64,000 bases of DNA from Melampsora larici-populina 98AG31 (Eukaryota; Basidiomycota; Pucciniomycetes; Pucciniales; Melampsoraceae). The stretch is taken from positions 6,530 to 70,529 of the forward strand of contig NW_006768801.1 in NCBI RefSeq assembly GCF_000204055.1. The letters run 5' to 3'. The position numbers and the translations under genes are program-made. The notes under the pieces were generated by a model that saw only the letters and a program-made list of their open reading frames with translations, did not search any database and was not told where the DNA came from. Positions 35,389 through 45,737 of this stretch are shown here, one piece after another; position 1 is the stretch's first letter; each line of letters begins with the position of its first letter.

Positions 35389-37077
35389 TCAACAATCACG
35401 AGGTCAAGATCATTTCCCACTATATCCAACAATATTCTCATCATTGAGATCTATAGCATGCACATATAGTCATCAGTATGAAAATCAATGATCTTTACAA
35501 TTTAATTATATGAGCAATTGCAATCAAACATTCTGAAACTCTACATACCAGGATCAGTAAGTTGTGCTTGAGAAAAGCAACCAAAATGATTACATTATCA
35601 TAATTGAGCCAAGATTTTAGCTTCAATTGATTTTGCTCCTCCAGCCCTAGTAGCAGCAAGTCGAAGTAAAAAAATTATTTGAGTTTCATGAACATATGAT
35701 GCATTCAAAGATTCTATTTGAAAAAATAAGTTCATTAGGACTGCAAACTACATAAACTAAAAACACATATAGTATAAAGTAAATTAAACTTACCAGTATT
35801 GGGTTCTAAACCGCCATCAAATCACCTCTTTGAACCGATCCACAGACGTGACATTGTGCTGAAGCAATTTCTCTTCTTTGATTTTTGATCAACATTTTTC
35901 AAAATTGTTCCGCTTGAGTAAAATTCTTCCAATTAAAATCTAATCTTGAAAAAGATTGCATTCTAGGAAGTGATGCCTGAGTCGCATGCAGGTGTCCAGC
36001 CTTTGAAGGCACGAGAACCGACTAGCCAAGCTGGAAAAGCCCATCAATACCATAGCACCCTCGGCAAAGGGTTCAAGGTAGGACGTCCGCGCCTATGACT
36101 CCATCAAGGAGTACTGCCAATTTGGGCCAGACCGTTTCCAAGGTGTAAGGCTCGGGAAGTTTGAAGTGTGTCCGAAAGAAATGATGGAAATCACTGCCAG
36201 GCTCACCAACAGGTATCCCAGAGTCTTTGGATGCTAGAGATTCGATGCGAGATAACACAAGTTCCAACACGCGAGGGATCATTGATGGCACTAACACCGG
36301 ATTGGAAGGACCAGGACGACAGGTGGTCTGAACAGGCATAGATGGCTGTGGTTGTGTTGCAGGGTGAGTTGTAAGCAGAGGTGTAATCTTTGGCAGGGGA
36401 CGCTGTGCCATCTTGATTAACAAGAGAAAAGCCTCAATTCGCTCCATCATGGCCATTGTGTCAGAGGGAGTCGACCGAGGGTTTGACCGTAGTTTGTTGA
36501 ACCACGCAAAGGAGAGCTGGAAGGCGTCCAAACCTGTGCGCATAAACTCACGAAAGCGTGTTGGTGGCATAGCTTCATCCCACGCAGCCATCGCAAGTTC
36601 AGCAAGAGGTTTAGGAAGAGGCTTGTGTGAAGGTGGGAAGGAGAAGGGTTTGTTGAAAAATGTGAAAAACCAATCTGAGGAGTTGTTTTTCATGAGAGGT
36701 AAGCTAGAATATATCCAACAGTGTTCCATGATCTCGTTTGAAAGCTTACTGTAGATTGCATTAGCTTGGGGTGCGGTGACAGGAGTTTCAGTGTATTGAG
36801 GTGGTGGCGAGCGCGGCGTAATCAATGGTACCATTGGAGCAGGAGGTGACCGCCGGGGGGTTGGACTAGGTTGACAAGCTTCCGATGCTGTGATGGCCTG
36901 GGAGGCATTCCGAGAAGCTTCACCTTTTTGCTTAGCCTCTCGAGGTAGCCTGGGTCAAAGTTCAGGAGTTTTGGTCCAGAACGCCTAGTTTGCTTCGAAG
37001 GGGCTGGGGAAGTTCCAATGGCGTCCGGGGAATTCGGTTTCTTCTTGGATGTTCCAACAGAAAGATCCTCAGGTGCT

Positions 37078-37535
37078 GATGCCACGGGAGAGGATTTCCT
37101 ATTGGACGAACATTGGATTTGGTCACCAGAAGGTGTTGGACTTGAAAGCCGTTTGCGCTTTGAAACACGATTGGCTGAAGGGACAACATTACCGGCTTCT
37201 TCAATAGGGTGTTGATCAGTGGAAGTTTCAATTAAAGGTGAGCTGGCGTGAATGATAGGAGGAGCTACCTCTGAGTTCATAGGAGCTGGTTGAGTTTCTG
37301 GTCGATGATGCCAAGGGAGAGGATTGCCTATTGGACAAACATTGGATTCGGTCACCAGAAGGTGTTGGACTTGAAAGCCGTTTGCACTTTGAAACACGAT
37401 TGGCTGAAGGGACAACATTACTGGCTTCTTCAATAGGGTGTTGATCAGTGGAAGTTTCAATTAAAGGTGAGCTGGCGTGAATGATAGGAGGAGCTACCTC
37501 TGAGTTCATAGGAGCTGGTTGAGTTTCTGGTCGAG
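37078..37535. repeat. Tandem duplication, 2 x 229 bp, inside a coding exon
   Basis: 37078-37306 and 37307-37535 are near-identical head-to-tail copies, both beginning GATGCCA and ending in TTTCTGGTCGA. 229 is 1 modulo 3, so the duplication shifts the reading frame of the Pro-rich gene between copies. Confidence 0.85.
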
Positions 37536-38039
37536 GAGTCATAGTACGTTGAGCAGGGGGAGGATCCTCGGTTTCCAATTGGAGGGGATCAGGATCTTCT
37601 ATCTCTTGTGGAGGTGAGGCCAAGGGTGAAGGTTGTGAGGGGCCATTGAACAAAGGCGGAGGTAACGATCTCACCGCGGGATTTGTGAAGGGCTGAGCCT
37701 TGGTTGAAGTGTTAGGCAATGTGTTTGGCAGAGTACTCAAAGAATCAGCCAAGGCTGTTTGTGTCCCAGGACGGACCTGAACCAATGATTGAGGATCGTT
37801 CTCAAACGTGCCGTTCCAGATGCCTGGATGAGGGCAGAAAATTCAATGAATATCTATATATATATATAATTCTTGAAAACCCAGAGACCAAATACTCACT
37901 GAATAGCTGTTCTTCAACTCGTTTACCAGCTTGTTGAAACATGTCAAAAAGTCCATTCTCAAATAGTAACTCTTACATTTCTTAATAAAGTTATTCCTTA
38001 CCTTGCTTAGTTTCTACTAAGTGAGGTAAGGAAGTAGAA

Positions 38040-38800
38040 GTGGGCGGTAGGCTTCAGGGGAAGCTTCTCTTTCCCTGAAACCTGGAGTAAAATAGAAACG
38101 TGCTTTGTAGGTTTTCTAGGAGAGAGTTCAAACTACTTGTGTGAACTCTGCTCTCAGTTGCGCAAAACCTAACATGTCCATGGGGGCGGGTGGGAGGTTC
38201 AAAATAATAGATAACTATTTGGAGTAGTAAGACTCTAGATTGGATTGCTGATTAGGAGATGGAAAATAAGGAGATGATGATAGGATTAGTGAAATAAATA
38301 AATGAACGAGAGAACAAAGCCAAGTACGAGTAGCTTGCTATATAGCTCTCATTCAGGATGTGATCTGAGAATATCAGGAACTGAGCTGTGACTCATCCTT
38401 TCTCTGAAGGTCATAAAGTTTTAGATCATTTAACCTGATTGGGTTTGAGAGTTCTCTATAGGTCATCTCTTTTCACATAATTGCACTTTCTAGGAATTGT
38501 ATCTTCATAAAGAGCGTGCACTTCCTTTTCCATGGACCAGTCCCACAATGTGTGCATTTCGTAGGAGGCAACAGCCTAGTGGGGTTCTTTTCCTCAAGTT
38601 GTGTTTTGAGCCAATTGCGCCGTGGAATAAGATTGGCCTTGTGTTCTTTCATATCAATCCACATGACTTCCCCGTGCATCAAGATTGATTGGCTGTTTGA
38701 AAGAGAGGGACTGGGCTGATACAAGGCAGAAGGTTGGAACAGAAAGGAGGTCTTATTAATATAAAGGATTGGATGTCAAGTTACATCATTAAGGAGGTTG
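38040..38800. other. Intron/intergenic sequence without supported coding
   Basis: Between the inferred second exon and the exon at 37970 there is about 850 bp with only short frames on both strands. I see no domain, RNA gene or repeat in it. Confidence 0.4.
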
Positions 38801-39761
38801 AAGGCTTACCACCGGGCGTTTGATAAGCAGTTTGGTAGGCCGATCCAAGTCTAGAAGTGGATGGCCCAGGGTACGTAGCTGGCAACAGCACCTGAGGTCA
38901 GCAAAAGTGTATGAAGCAATCTAATGATTCAAATCTTACCTCCTGGAGTGCAAGGCGTGATCAGTGAAGGTGGCGGGTTTGGATCAATATTGCCATCTGC
39001 AGTGCTAGATGCTGAACTGGATGGTGCAAGATCCGACGCCATTGAGCCGGTGAGATACGTATAGGGTAGGAGTATCACTGGTTAGAAAGAAGACTTACAC
39101 AAATAATAATGGTATATTCATCAGTTACGTGATGAGAAAAATATGGAACAAAAATATACTCACAAGGAAAAGATCCAAATAGACAACGGGATCGACGTCA
39201 AACTAGAGCTGAAAATTGCAAAACGGACGAGATGAGATTGTGGTTGGAGTGTATAACATTCATTGTTGATCTTGGAAAAATTACTGAATGAATTTTGAAA
39301 ATAACTTGTACTTGAATACAGTTTGAAAATGAGTTCTTGTGATCAATATTTTGGTAGAAACTAATCAATGAACTCTTAAAATGAAATATAATTCTTTGTG
39401 ATCAATATGGTTTGAAATGAACTGCGTGATTGATCCTTTTCGTGATTGATATCCAAGTAGAAGTAGCCTAAGGAGAATATATAAAATAAACTGAACAAGG
39501 ATTTCAAAAAATAGGTCAGTTTCATGATGGTACGTTTGATAGAAGCAAAGGGAGAGACCCCCAAAGGAAGTAAAAATGCAGTATTTGATCCAAGTGGAAG
39601 TAGCCTAATGAGAAGATTTTAATTTTGTAGATTAGTGATATGATCAGAAGAGCGATAGAAGAAAAAGGAAGGACTCACAAGGAAATCGGAAATGAGCAAA
39701 GGTATTTAAAAGAAGGAAGGCGTGGATCATCAATTCATTTTGAGAAACAAATCCACATATT

Positions 39762-39766
39762 GAAGG
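39762..39766. repeat. Target-site duplication GAAGG, left of Ty3 element 1
   Basis: Perfect 5-bp match with 45733-45737 on the far side of the element, as left by a Ty3-type integrase. Confidence 0.9.
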
Positions 39767-39952
39767 TGTTGTGATCTTATATCACGGATTACTGAGGTGT
39801 CACAGCATGTGACAGATGAGACTCTCAAGCACACTCTAGATCAGAGCTTTTACTAGATTGATCCCTTCCTCATGCTACAATAATCATATCACCTTATTGG
39901 CACCCTCTCCCTCTGTTCCTCCCGTCCACGACCCCAGAAGCCGGTCACAACA
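39767..39952 (+). repeat. 5' LTR of Ty3 element 1
   Basis: 186 bp, TG...CA ends, 185/186 identical to 45547-45732. It contains ATGCTACAAT (39872-39881), complementary to the site just inside the LTR. Confidence 0.95.
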
Positions 39953-39953
39953 C

Positions 39954-39963
39954 ATTGTAGCAT
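39954..39963 (+). promoter_or_regulatory. Primer-binding site, likely self-primed
   Basis: The sequence one base inside the LTR, ATTGTAGCAT, does not begin with TGG and so does not look like a tRNA 3'-end site. It is the exact complement of ATGCTACAAT in the LTR (39872-39881). Tf1-type elements prime minus-strand DNA from their own 5' RNA end by such pairing; that mode is inferred here. Confidence 0.6.
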
Positions 39964-40265
39964 CTAACCCGAAACAGACCGAGAGGACATCAAGAAGAAA
40001 AGAAGAAAAGAAGTTAATTAAAGAATTGAAATTAAGAAATATAGTGACAAAGTTTAAAACGAAGAAAAATAAAGTTAAAGTTAAGAAGAAGAAAGTTTAT
40101 TAAAGTTAAGAAGAAGAAAGTTTATTAAAGTTAAAGTAAATCAAATCCACATTCTGATCTACCACCAATCCCACCACAACCACGCCGTCCTTTCAAACTC
40201 CCCCCAAGGACGACGCTGAATCTCTCAGGAGCGAGTCCTGGCACAAAGTCGTAACCGGTAACCCA

Positions 40266-41360
40266 ATGGCAACCATCGACGATATCAATCGCCTAGCCCA
40301 ACAGATGACCGAATTAAACACTCGGTTAGCTGAGGAAACTGCACGCCGGAACAAACTGTCCGCGCAACTCACGGAAGAGACTACTCGACGTGAGCAAGCT
40401 GAAGCCCGCCTGGCCCAACTTGAAGCCAACCGACCAACCACCACCACCACGTCACCGGCACCAACACCGACAGTCCCACCACCTGCACCAGCCCCAACCA
40501 CCACCACGACCCCGCATATGATCAAAGTCGCTACCCCGGACAAATTTGAAGGCACTCGCGGAGCTCTCGCAGAAGCTTACGCTAGTCAGGTTGGAATTTA
40601 CATCGCAATGAACTCGGCACTATTTCGTACCGACAGCTCAAAGGTCATGTTTGCTATATCGTACCTAACAGGGGAAGCCATCAAATGGGCTCAACCTTTC
40701 TTGCAGCGTATTCTAAACCCAACTACTGAGAATGAAGTCACCTATAATGAATTTTCCCACGCCTTTGAATCTGTTTTCTTTGACTCTGATTGGCAAAAAC
40801 GAGCCGAGACTGCCCTTCGTGCGTTGAAGCAAACCCAATCAGCTGCCGAGTATACAATCAAATTCAATCAATTGGCGCCTGCAACTAAATGGGAACTACC
40901 GACATTAATCAGCCATTATCGACAAGGTCTAAAGAGCAATGTGCGCATACCAATGATCCGCGACAACTTCGACACCCTAGAGGATATCACAAAACTCGCA
41001 TGTGCTATTGATAATGATCTACGAGGAGAATATACCGAGCCCGCCGTGTCATCTCGCCCGTCAGACCCAAATGCCATGGATATCTTGTCGGCACGCTTTG
41101 ACATATCATCAGACGAGTATCGACGGAGAGCAACGGATAATTTATGCTTCAAGTGTGGGAAGTCTGGTCATTGTGCTCGGTGGTGCAAGGTTGGCAATGG
41201 TAATCGTGATGGGTTTAGAGGAAGAGGTGGTGGAAAGGGGAAGCTTGCAGAGTTAGAGGCGAAGATTGCAGCTATGGAAGGTGGTTTAAATCAGTTGACG
41301 ACTAGAGATTCGGGTAGTTCGGCGGCAGATCTGTCAAAAAATGGCGCCGCTCGAGAGTGA
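40266..41360 (+). CDS. gag: Gag of Ty3 element 1 (capsid/nucleocapsid)
   Basis: 364 codons, start ATG at 40266. Residues 1-55 are a charged coiled coil (QQMTELNTRLAEETARR), 56-85 a Thr/Pro-rich linker, and about 86-250 the retrotransposon capsid region (VATPDKFEGTRG, then SAAEYTIKFNQLAPATKWE). A zinc knuckle C294-X2-C297-X4-H302-X4-C307 follows, then a Gly/Arg-rich RNA-binding stretch. It assembles virus-like particles and packages element RNA in the cytoplasm. The stop TGA (41358-41360) lies within the loop of a hairpin that follows a slippery heptamer at 41336-41342, so part of translation is expected to continue into pol by -1 shifting. Confidence 0.93.
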   Translation: MATIDDINRLAQQMTELNTRLAEETARRNKLSAQLTEETTRREQAEARLAQLEANRPTTTTTSPAPTPTVPPPAPAPTTTTTPHMIKVATPDKFEGTRGALAEAYASQVGIYIAMNSALFRTDSSKVMFAISYLTGEAIKWAQPFLQRILNPTTENEVTYNEFSHAFESVFFDSDWQKRAETALRALKQTQSAAEYTIKFNQLAPATKWELPTLISHYRQGLKSNVRIPMIRDNFDTLEDITKLACAIDNDLRGEYTEPAVSSRPSDPNAMDILSARFDISSDEYRRRATDNLCFKCGKSGHCARWCKVGNGNRDGFRGRGGGKGKLAELEAKIAAMEGGLNQLTTRDSGSSAADLSKNGAARE

Positions 41361-41380
41361 CGGACGTGCCACCCTCGGGC
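41336..41380 (+). promoter_or_regulatory. -1 ribosomal frameshift signal, gag to pol
   Basis: Heptamer A-AAA-AAT (41336-41342, in gag codon phase) fits X-XXY-YYZ. After a 7-nt spacer (41343-41349) comes stem CTCGAG (41350-41355) with CTCGGG (41374-41379), one G-U pair and a possible extra G-C. The loop of 18 nt contains the gag stop. The -1 frame is open from 41318 into protease. The older element has the same heptamer and spacer, with WRRS encoded immediately after the shift in both. Confidence 0.75.
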
Positions 41381-42252
41381 CTGTGTAAGGAGGAATTATT
41401 AGCGGAATCAGATGCTGTGATGTTAAATGCAAAGACAAACCTAGACCCTCGTGTGTTTACATCCATATCACTTTCCCAAGCCTCCTGTGCCACGTCCCCC
41501 AACCCAGACAGTACCCCAGCCCGTGCGTTGATCGATTGCGGTTCAACTCACGTGGTATTGGGCAAAAAATTTGCCGATTGCACCGGACTCCCTCTGACCA
41601 GCTTAAAGAAAGCAGGAGAGGTGTACGGCTTTGATGGAGCCCCGAGAACCTTCGCCCACGATGCCGACCTGTTCATTGACGACGACGAGACAAAGACAAG
41701 ATTTTTGGTCACCCAAATCAAGGACTCCTACGACGCCATTCTCGGTATGCCATGGCTACGCGAGAATGGACACCGTATTGACTGGAAGAACGGTATATTA
41801 AGACCTAAAGACTCACCTGGCCACATCGCAGCCATCAATTGGGCTTCGTCCAACCCGCCAACCACCCCAGATCGCCTTGAGGCCCGGAAGGGGAACACTA
41901 GGGAAAGTGAAGAGGGGGCCATCAGCATGACTGATATTACGCCCCCGCGATGTGAGTCCAACATTGCACAGTCACCCTTGTTTCGTGAAACAGTTGACAA
42001 GCAGATACACAACTTACCTTTCATAGGACAGACCACGACCAACCCAGATGACCAACCACTCGCCACTGCTGACCAAGTGTCGCCTACTCCGAAAACCACC
42101 CCAGATAGCCTTGAGGCCCGGAAGGGGAACACTAGGAAATATGGCGAGGGGGCTCTTTCCGTTGGAGAGATTAAGCCCCCGCGAGGTGAGTCTAGCAGAA
42201 TTAGTACCTTGCCCCTTGGTCCAGTTGACAAGCTTCTATTGTCCGACAACAG
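41342..42252 (+). CDS. pol: Pol part 1 of Ty3 element 1: aspartic protease plus repeated linker
   Basis: The -1 frame after the slippery site. Starts WRRSRVTDVPP. Protease active site ALIDCGSTHVVLG has Asp at 41534-41536 with Cys-Gly after it (family usually D-S/T-G), followed by the flap region and AILGMPWLRENGHRIDW. It cleaves the polyprotein in the particle. The linker after it holds two copies of a motif LEARKGNTR...EGA...PPR-C/G-ES (41876-41957 and 42110-42191), which coincide with RNA hairpin cassettes. The frame closes at 42311-42313, and the RT frame is +1 relative to it. Confidence 0.85.
41898..41957 (+). promoter_or_regulatory. Hairpin cassette A (CTAG-N12-hairpin-N5-GTGAGT)
   Basis: CTAG at 41898-41901. 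Stem GGGGGC (41914-41919) pairs GCCCCC (41941-41946). An inner stem ATCAG/CTGAT (41921-41925 with 41931-41935) caps it with a 5-nt loop. GTGAGT lies at 41952-41957. Hairpin span is 33 nt. Function unknown; splicing, packaging or translation control are possible. Confidence 0.7.
42132..42191 (+). promoter_or_regulatory. Hairpin cassette B (CTAG-N12-hairpin-N5-GTGAGT)
   Basis: CTAG 42132-42135. Stem GGGGGCT (42148-42154) pairs AGCCCCC (42174-42180), with an inner stem CTTTCC/GGAGAG around a GTT loop. GTGAGT at 42186-42191. Spacing is identical to cassette A, 234 nt away (a multiple of three). Confidence 0.7.
42186..42252 (+). other. Candidate 67-nt intron joining protease and RT frames
   Basis: Begins GTGAGT after GAG, contains TTGAC as a possible branch site (near 42225), and ends AACAG. 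Length is 1 modulo 3, so its removal moves the protease frame exactly onto the RT frame; the junction codon would be GCA. The downstream residues RLQLSATTSW then line up with LQVNMDAAKTSW in the older element. Using cassette A's donor (41952) with the same acceptor (301 nt) also gives an open frame. A one-base indel in this copy is the plain alternative. Confidence 0.45.
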
Positions 42253-45200
42253 CACGACTACAGCTGTCCGCAACAACGTCATGGAACGTGTCCGCCAAAC
42301 TAGCTGCCGATGACGCCAAAGGCCGACCCGAAAAGCCAGTTGAGGAATTAGTACCAACCCACTATCACCGCTATCTCAACATGTTTCGAAAGAAAAATTC
42401 GATGACCTTACCTCCACACCGCAGATATGACTTCCGCGTCGATCTCGTACCAGGAGCAACCCCGCAGGCTTGCAAAATGATCCCACTGTCACCTGCGGAG
42501 GAGAAAGCACTCGACGTAATGATCGATGAAGGCCTGGCTAAAGGTACAATCCGACGTACCACTTCCCCGTGGGCGGCACCCGTCTTGTTCACTGGCAAAA
42601 AAGACGGCAATCTCCGTCCCTGCTTCGACTACCGAAAATTGAACGCGTTAACTGTGAAGAATAAGTACCCCTTACCATTGACAATGGAATTGGTGGATAG
42701 CTTACGTGATGCAGAGGACTATACGAGCCTGGACATGCGAAACGGTTATAACAACCTCCGAGTATTCGAAGGCCATGAGAAAAGACTAGCGTTCATCTGC
42801 AAAAGAGGACAGTTTGAACCATTAGTGATGCCCTTTGGCCCTACTGGAGCGCCGGGTTATTTCCAATTTTTCATCTCAGATATATTTCGTGATAGAATAG
42901 GAAAGGACTTAGCCGTGTATTTAGATGACTTACTGATATATACACCAGCAGGAGTGGATCATGAAAAGGTAGTGACAGAGGTACTTGAGGTCCTACAGGC
43001 ACAAAATATATGGTTAAAACCCGAAAAATGCAAGTTTTCGAGGAAGGAGATTGACTACCTTGGCTTACTGATTTCAAAGAATAAAGTCCGCATGGACCCT
43101 CTTAAGGTCTCGGCAGTGACTGACTGGCCAGCCCCTAAGAACGTCTCGCAAATTCAACGGTTCCTCGGATTCGCCAATTTCTACAGGCGGTTCATCGACG
43201 GCTTCTCACGCATCGCTCGACCATTGCACGACTTGACCTGTGCCGATGTCCCATTCGTATGGAGTGAAGCCCAGCAGAAGGCATTCGATATCCTAAAAGT
43301 GTCCTTCACATCCGCCCCAGTACTGAAAATTGCGAACCCGTACAAAGCCTTCACGCTGGAGTGTGACTGCTCCGACTATGCCCTAGGCGCAGTACTATCC
43401 CAACTCGACGACAAAGGTGTTTTGCACCCTGTAGCGTTCTTATCACGGTCTCTCGTCCAAGCGGAAAGAAACTACGAAATATTCGACAAGGAGTTATTAG
43501 CGGTGGTGGCTTCCTTCAAGGAGTGGCGGCACTACCTAGAGGGCAATCCCAATAGACTCGAAGTGACCGTCTACACTGATCACAAGAACTTAGAGACATT
43601 TATGACTACAAAACAACTTACACGAAGACAAGCCCGTTGGGCGGAAGCGTTAGGTTGTTTTGACTTCCATATTAAGTTTAGACCAGGCCACAAATCCACA
43701 AATCCCGACGCCCTTTCACGACGACCGTATTTAGAGCCGTCGGCAGGGGAGAAACTGTCATTTGGTAGCTTACTTAGACCTGAAAACTTGTCTGAAGATT
43801 CCTTTCGAGCGGACCTAGATAGCATAGAAGCGTGGTTCACGGACGAAACGATTGAACATGATGATGTAGAGACATGGTTTGAACAAGATATCAGCCAACC
43901 AACCCACGAAGCTGTTGAAATCGACGCGTTGGACAAATCAAACGACTCACCAATTTGGACCGATGATCAAATTATGGAACGGATCCGAGAAGTTTCAAAT
44001 GACGATCTACGAATTCAAGGGTTGATGCAAGCACTGGACGGACCAACAGTAAAGGAACTGGATGCCGCTCTGAAGGAGTATGAAGTGCGAGACGGAGTCT
44101 TATATCATAACGGCTTAGTGGAAGTACCAGATGACAAGAAATGTAAATACGAGATCCTACGGAGCCGACATGATAGTGTATTAGCTGGACATTCAGGAAG
44201 AGCTAAGACACTAAGCCTAGTTCAGCGGCAATATCGGTGGAAATCGATGAAGACTTACGTTAATCAATTTGTAGACGGATGTGCGTCGTGTGCTCGCATC
44301 AAACCATCGAGCATGGCACCATTCGGAGCGTTGGAGCCCCTACCAATCCCCGCTGGCCCCTGGACCGATATCAGCTACGACATGATTACCAACTTACCAC
44401 TTTCGAACGGCATGAATTGCATACTAACTGTTGTTGACCGACTTACAAAGATGGGACACTTCATTCCCTGCACAACAGAAATGGACGCAGGAGAATTAGC
44501 AACTTTGATGCTGTCTAACGTATGGAAACTGCATGGAGCCCCAAAGACAATTGTTTCGGACCGAGGTAGTGTATTCATTGCTAAACTTACCGAGTCTTTG
44601 AACAAACAATTAGGTATTGCACTCCACCCGTTGACGGCGTTCCACCCCCAATCCGACGGGCAGTCTGAGATTGTCAACAAAGCAGTCGAGCAATATCTAC
44701 GTCATTTCGTGAGCTACAGGCAGGACGATTGGGTCGAACATTTACCATTAGCTGAGTTTGCGTACAATAATGGAACACATTCAGCGACGGGATACTCACC
44801 TTTTAAAGCCAATGTAGGGTACGACTTATCCTTTGGAAGAATCCCAACAAGAGAAAGATGCATCCCCGAAGTGGAAGAACGACTGAAGAACATAGAGGAC
44901 ATTCAAAATGAACTGAAGGAAAATTTAACTCGAGCACAGGAAGCAATGAAAAAGACTTACGACGAAGGAAGAAGACCGACACCAGACTGGAATGAAGGCG
45001 ACGAGGTTTGGCTTAACAGTAAAAACATCTCGACGACACGCCCGTCGGCAAAACTCGACCACCGCTGGCTGGGCCCCTTCAGCATTGAAAAGAAGATATC
45101 CACGTCCGCCTACAGATTACGGTTACCGGCAACAATGAGTAGAATTCACCCCGTCTTTCACGTGTCTGTACTAAGAAAATGCTCACCAGATGCTATTGAG

Positions 45201-45449
45201 GAGCGCATACAGGTAGAACCACAACCGATCGAAATTGACGGGGAGGACGAATGGGAAGTCGAGGCCGTATTAGACAAAAGACTGAGGCGCGGGAAGGCTG
45301 AGTACTTGATTAGTTGGAAAGGCTGCAATTGTTCGGAAGACTCATGGGAGCCGGAGGTCAACGTCATTAACGCAAAAGAGTTGATCGACAATTTTAATTT
45401 AAGGTTTCCGAAGGCAGTGGAAGAACACCAAAGAAAACGGTGTATGTGA
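42253..45449 (+). CDS. pol: Pol part 2 of Ty3 element 1: RT, RNase H, integrase, chromodomain
   Basis: The frame is open from 42048, but homology begins near 42253. RT has PLPLTMELVDSLRDAEDY, LDMRNGYNNLRV, VMPFGPTGAPGYFQ and the catalytic YLDD (42918-42929). RNase H has LECDCSDYALGAVLSQ and VYTDHKNLE. Integrase has the HHCC finger (HDSVLAGHSGRAK, then CASCARI) and the DDE triad in DISYDMITNLP, IVSDRGSVF and GQSEIVNKAVE. The chromodomain is at about 45250-45410 (WEVEAVLDKRLRRGKAEYL, ISWKG, DSWEPEVN), which in chromoviruses directs insertion to heterochromatin. No internal stop or missing catalytic residue is seen over nearly 1,070 codons, consistent with recent activity. Confidence 0.95.
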
Positions 45450-45532
45450 GAGGGGTGAAGCTTTTTCCCACCGGGTTTTTTAATGCAAGCCCCGGGGAAG
45501 AACGCAGGGCCAAGAACAGGGAGCCTGGGCGT

Positions 45533-45543
45533 AAAAGGGGGGA
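45533..45543 (+). promoter_or_regulatory. Polypurine tract of Ty3 element 1
   Basis: AAAAGGGGGGA directly before the 3' LTR (three further bases, TAG, intervene). The older Ty3 element has AAAAGGGGG at the same place. Confidence 0.85.
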
Positions 45544-45546
45544 TAG

Positions 45547-45732
45547 TGTTGTGATCTTATATCACGGATTACTGAGGTGTCACAGCATGTGACAGATGAG
45601 ACTCTCGAGCACACTCTAGATCAGAGCTTTTACTAGATTGATCCCTTCCTCATGCTACAATAATCATATCACCTTATTGGCACCCTCTCCCTCTGTTCCT
45701 CCCGTCCACGACCCCAGAAGCCGGTCACAACA
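45547..45732 (+). repeat. 3' LTR of Ty3 element 1
   Basis: 186 bp, one difference from the 5' LTR (G at 45607), followed by the target duplication GAAGG (45733-45737). Confidence 0.95.
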
Positions 45733-45737
45733 GAAGG

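Larger units (their letters stand above)
36073..39045 (-). pseudogene. Multi-exon Pro/Ser-rich hypothetical gene, frameshifted
   Basis: Probable first exon at 39040-38940 (MASDLAPSSSASSTADG...) ends at a GTAAGA-type donor. A second (about 38893-38811) reads LLPATYPGPSTSRLG. Another (about 37970-37896, FENGLFDMFQQAGKRVEEQ) is joined by a 68-nt intron (GTGAGT...CATCCAG) to the long exon that starts GIWNGTFENDPQS near 37827. The long exon is Pro/Ser/Thr-rich with basic patches, then becomes helical with FMRTGLDAFQLSFAWFN and PEPYTLETVWPKL near the stop at 36073. It is broken by a 229-bp tandem duplication (not a multiple of three) and by another frame change near 36900. Such low-complexity, helix-ended proteins can be lineage-specific families; I do not recognise it. 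Confidence 0.45.
39767..45732 (+). mobile_element. Ty3 element 1: young chromodomain LTR retrotransposon, complete
   Basis: 5966 bp with 186-bp LTRs that differ at one base (A at 39827, G at 45607), TGTTG...AACA ends and a GAAGG target duplication. Inside, in order: self-complementary primer site, gag with zinc knuckle, a -1 frameshift signal, protease, a linker with two hairpin cassettes, RT, RNase H, integrase, chromodomain and a polypurine tract. Near-identical LTRs mean a recent insertion. The only coding discontinuity is a frame change in the protease-RT linker near 42186-42256, which may be an intron or an indel. This is the autonomous-looking relative of the older element at 51923-59980. 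Confidence 0.95.

Noticed and set aside
41952..42135. Splicing from cassette A's GTGAGT to cassette B's CTAG (184 nt), which arithmetically links protease and RT frames
   Set aside because: The junction codon would be TGA, so the product would stop; the 42252 acceptor is the better candidate.
41728..42357. 209-codon minus-strand ORF within Ty3 element 1
   Set aside because: It is antisense to the protease-linker coding region and has no domain.
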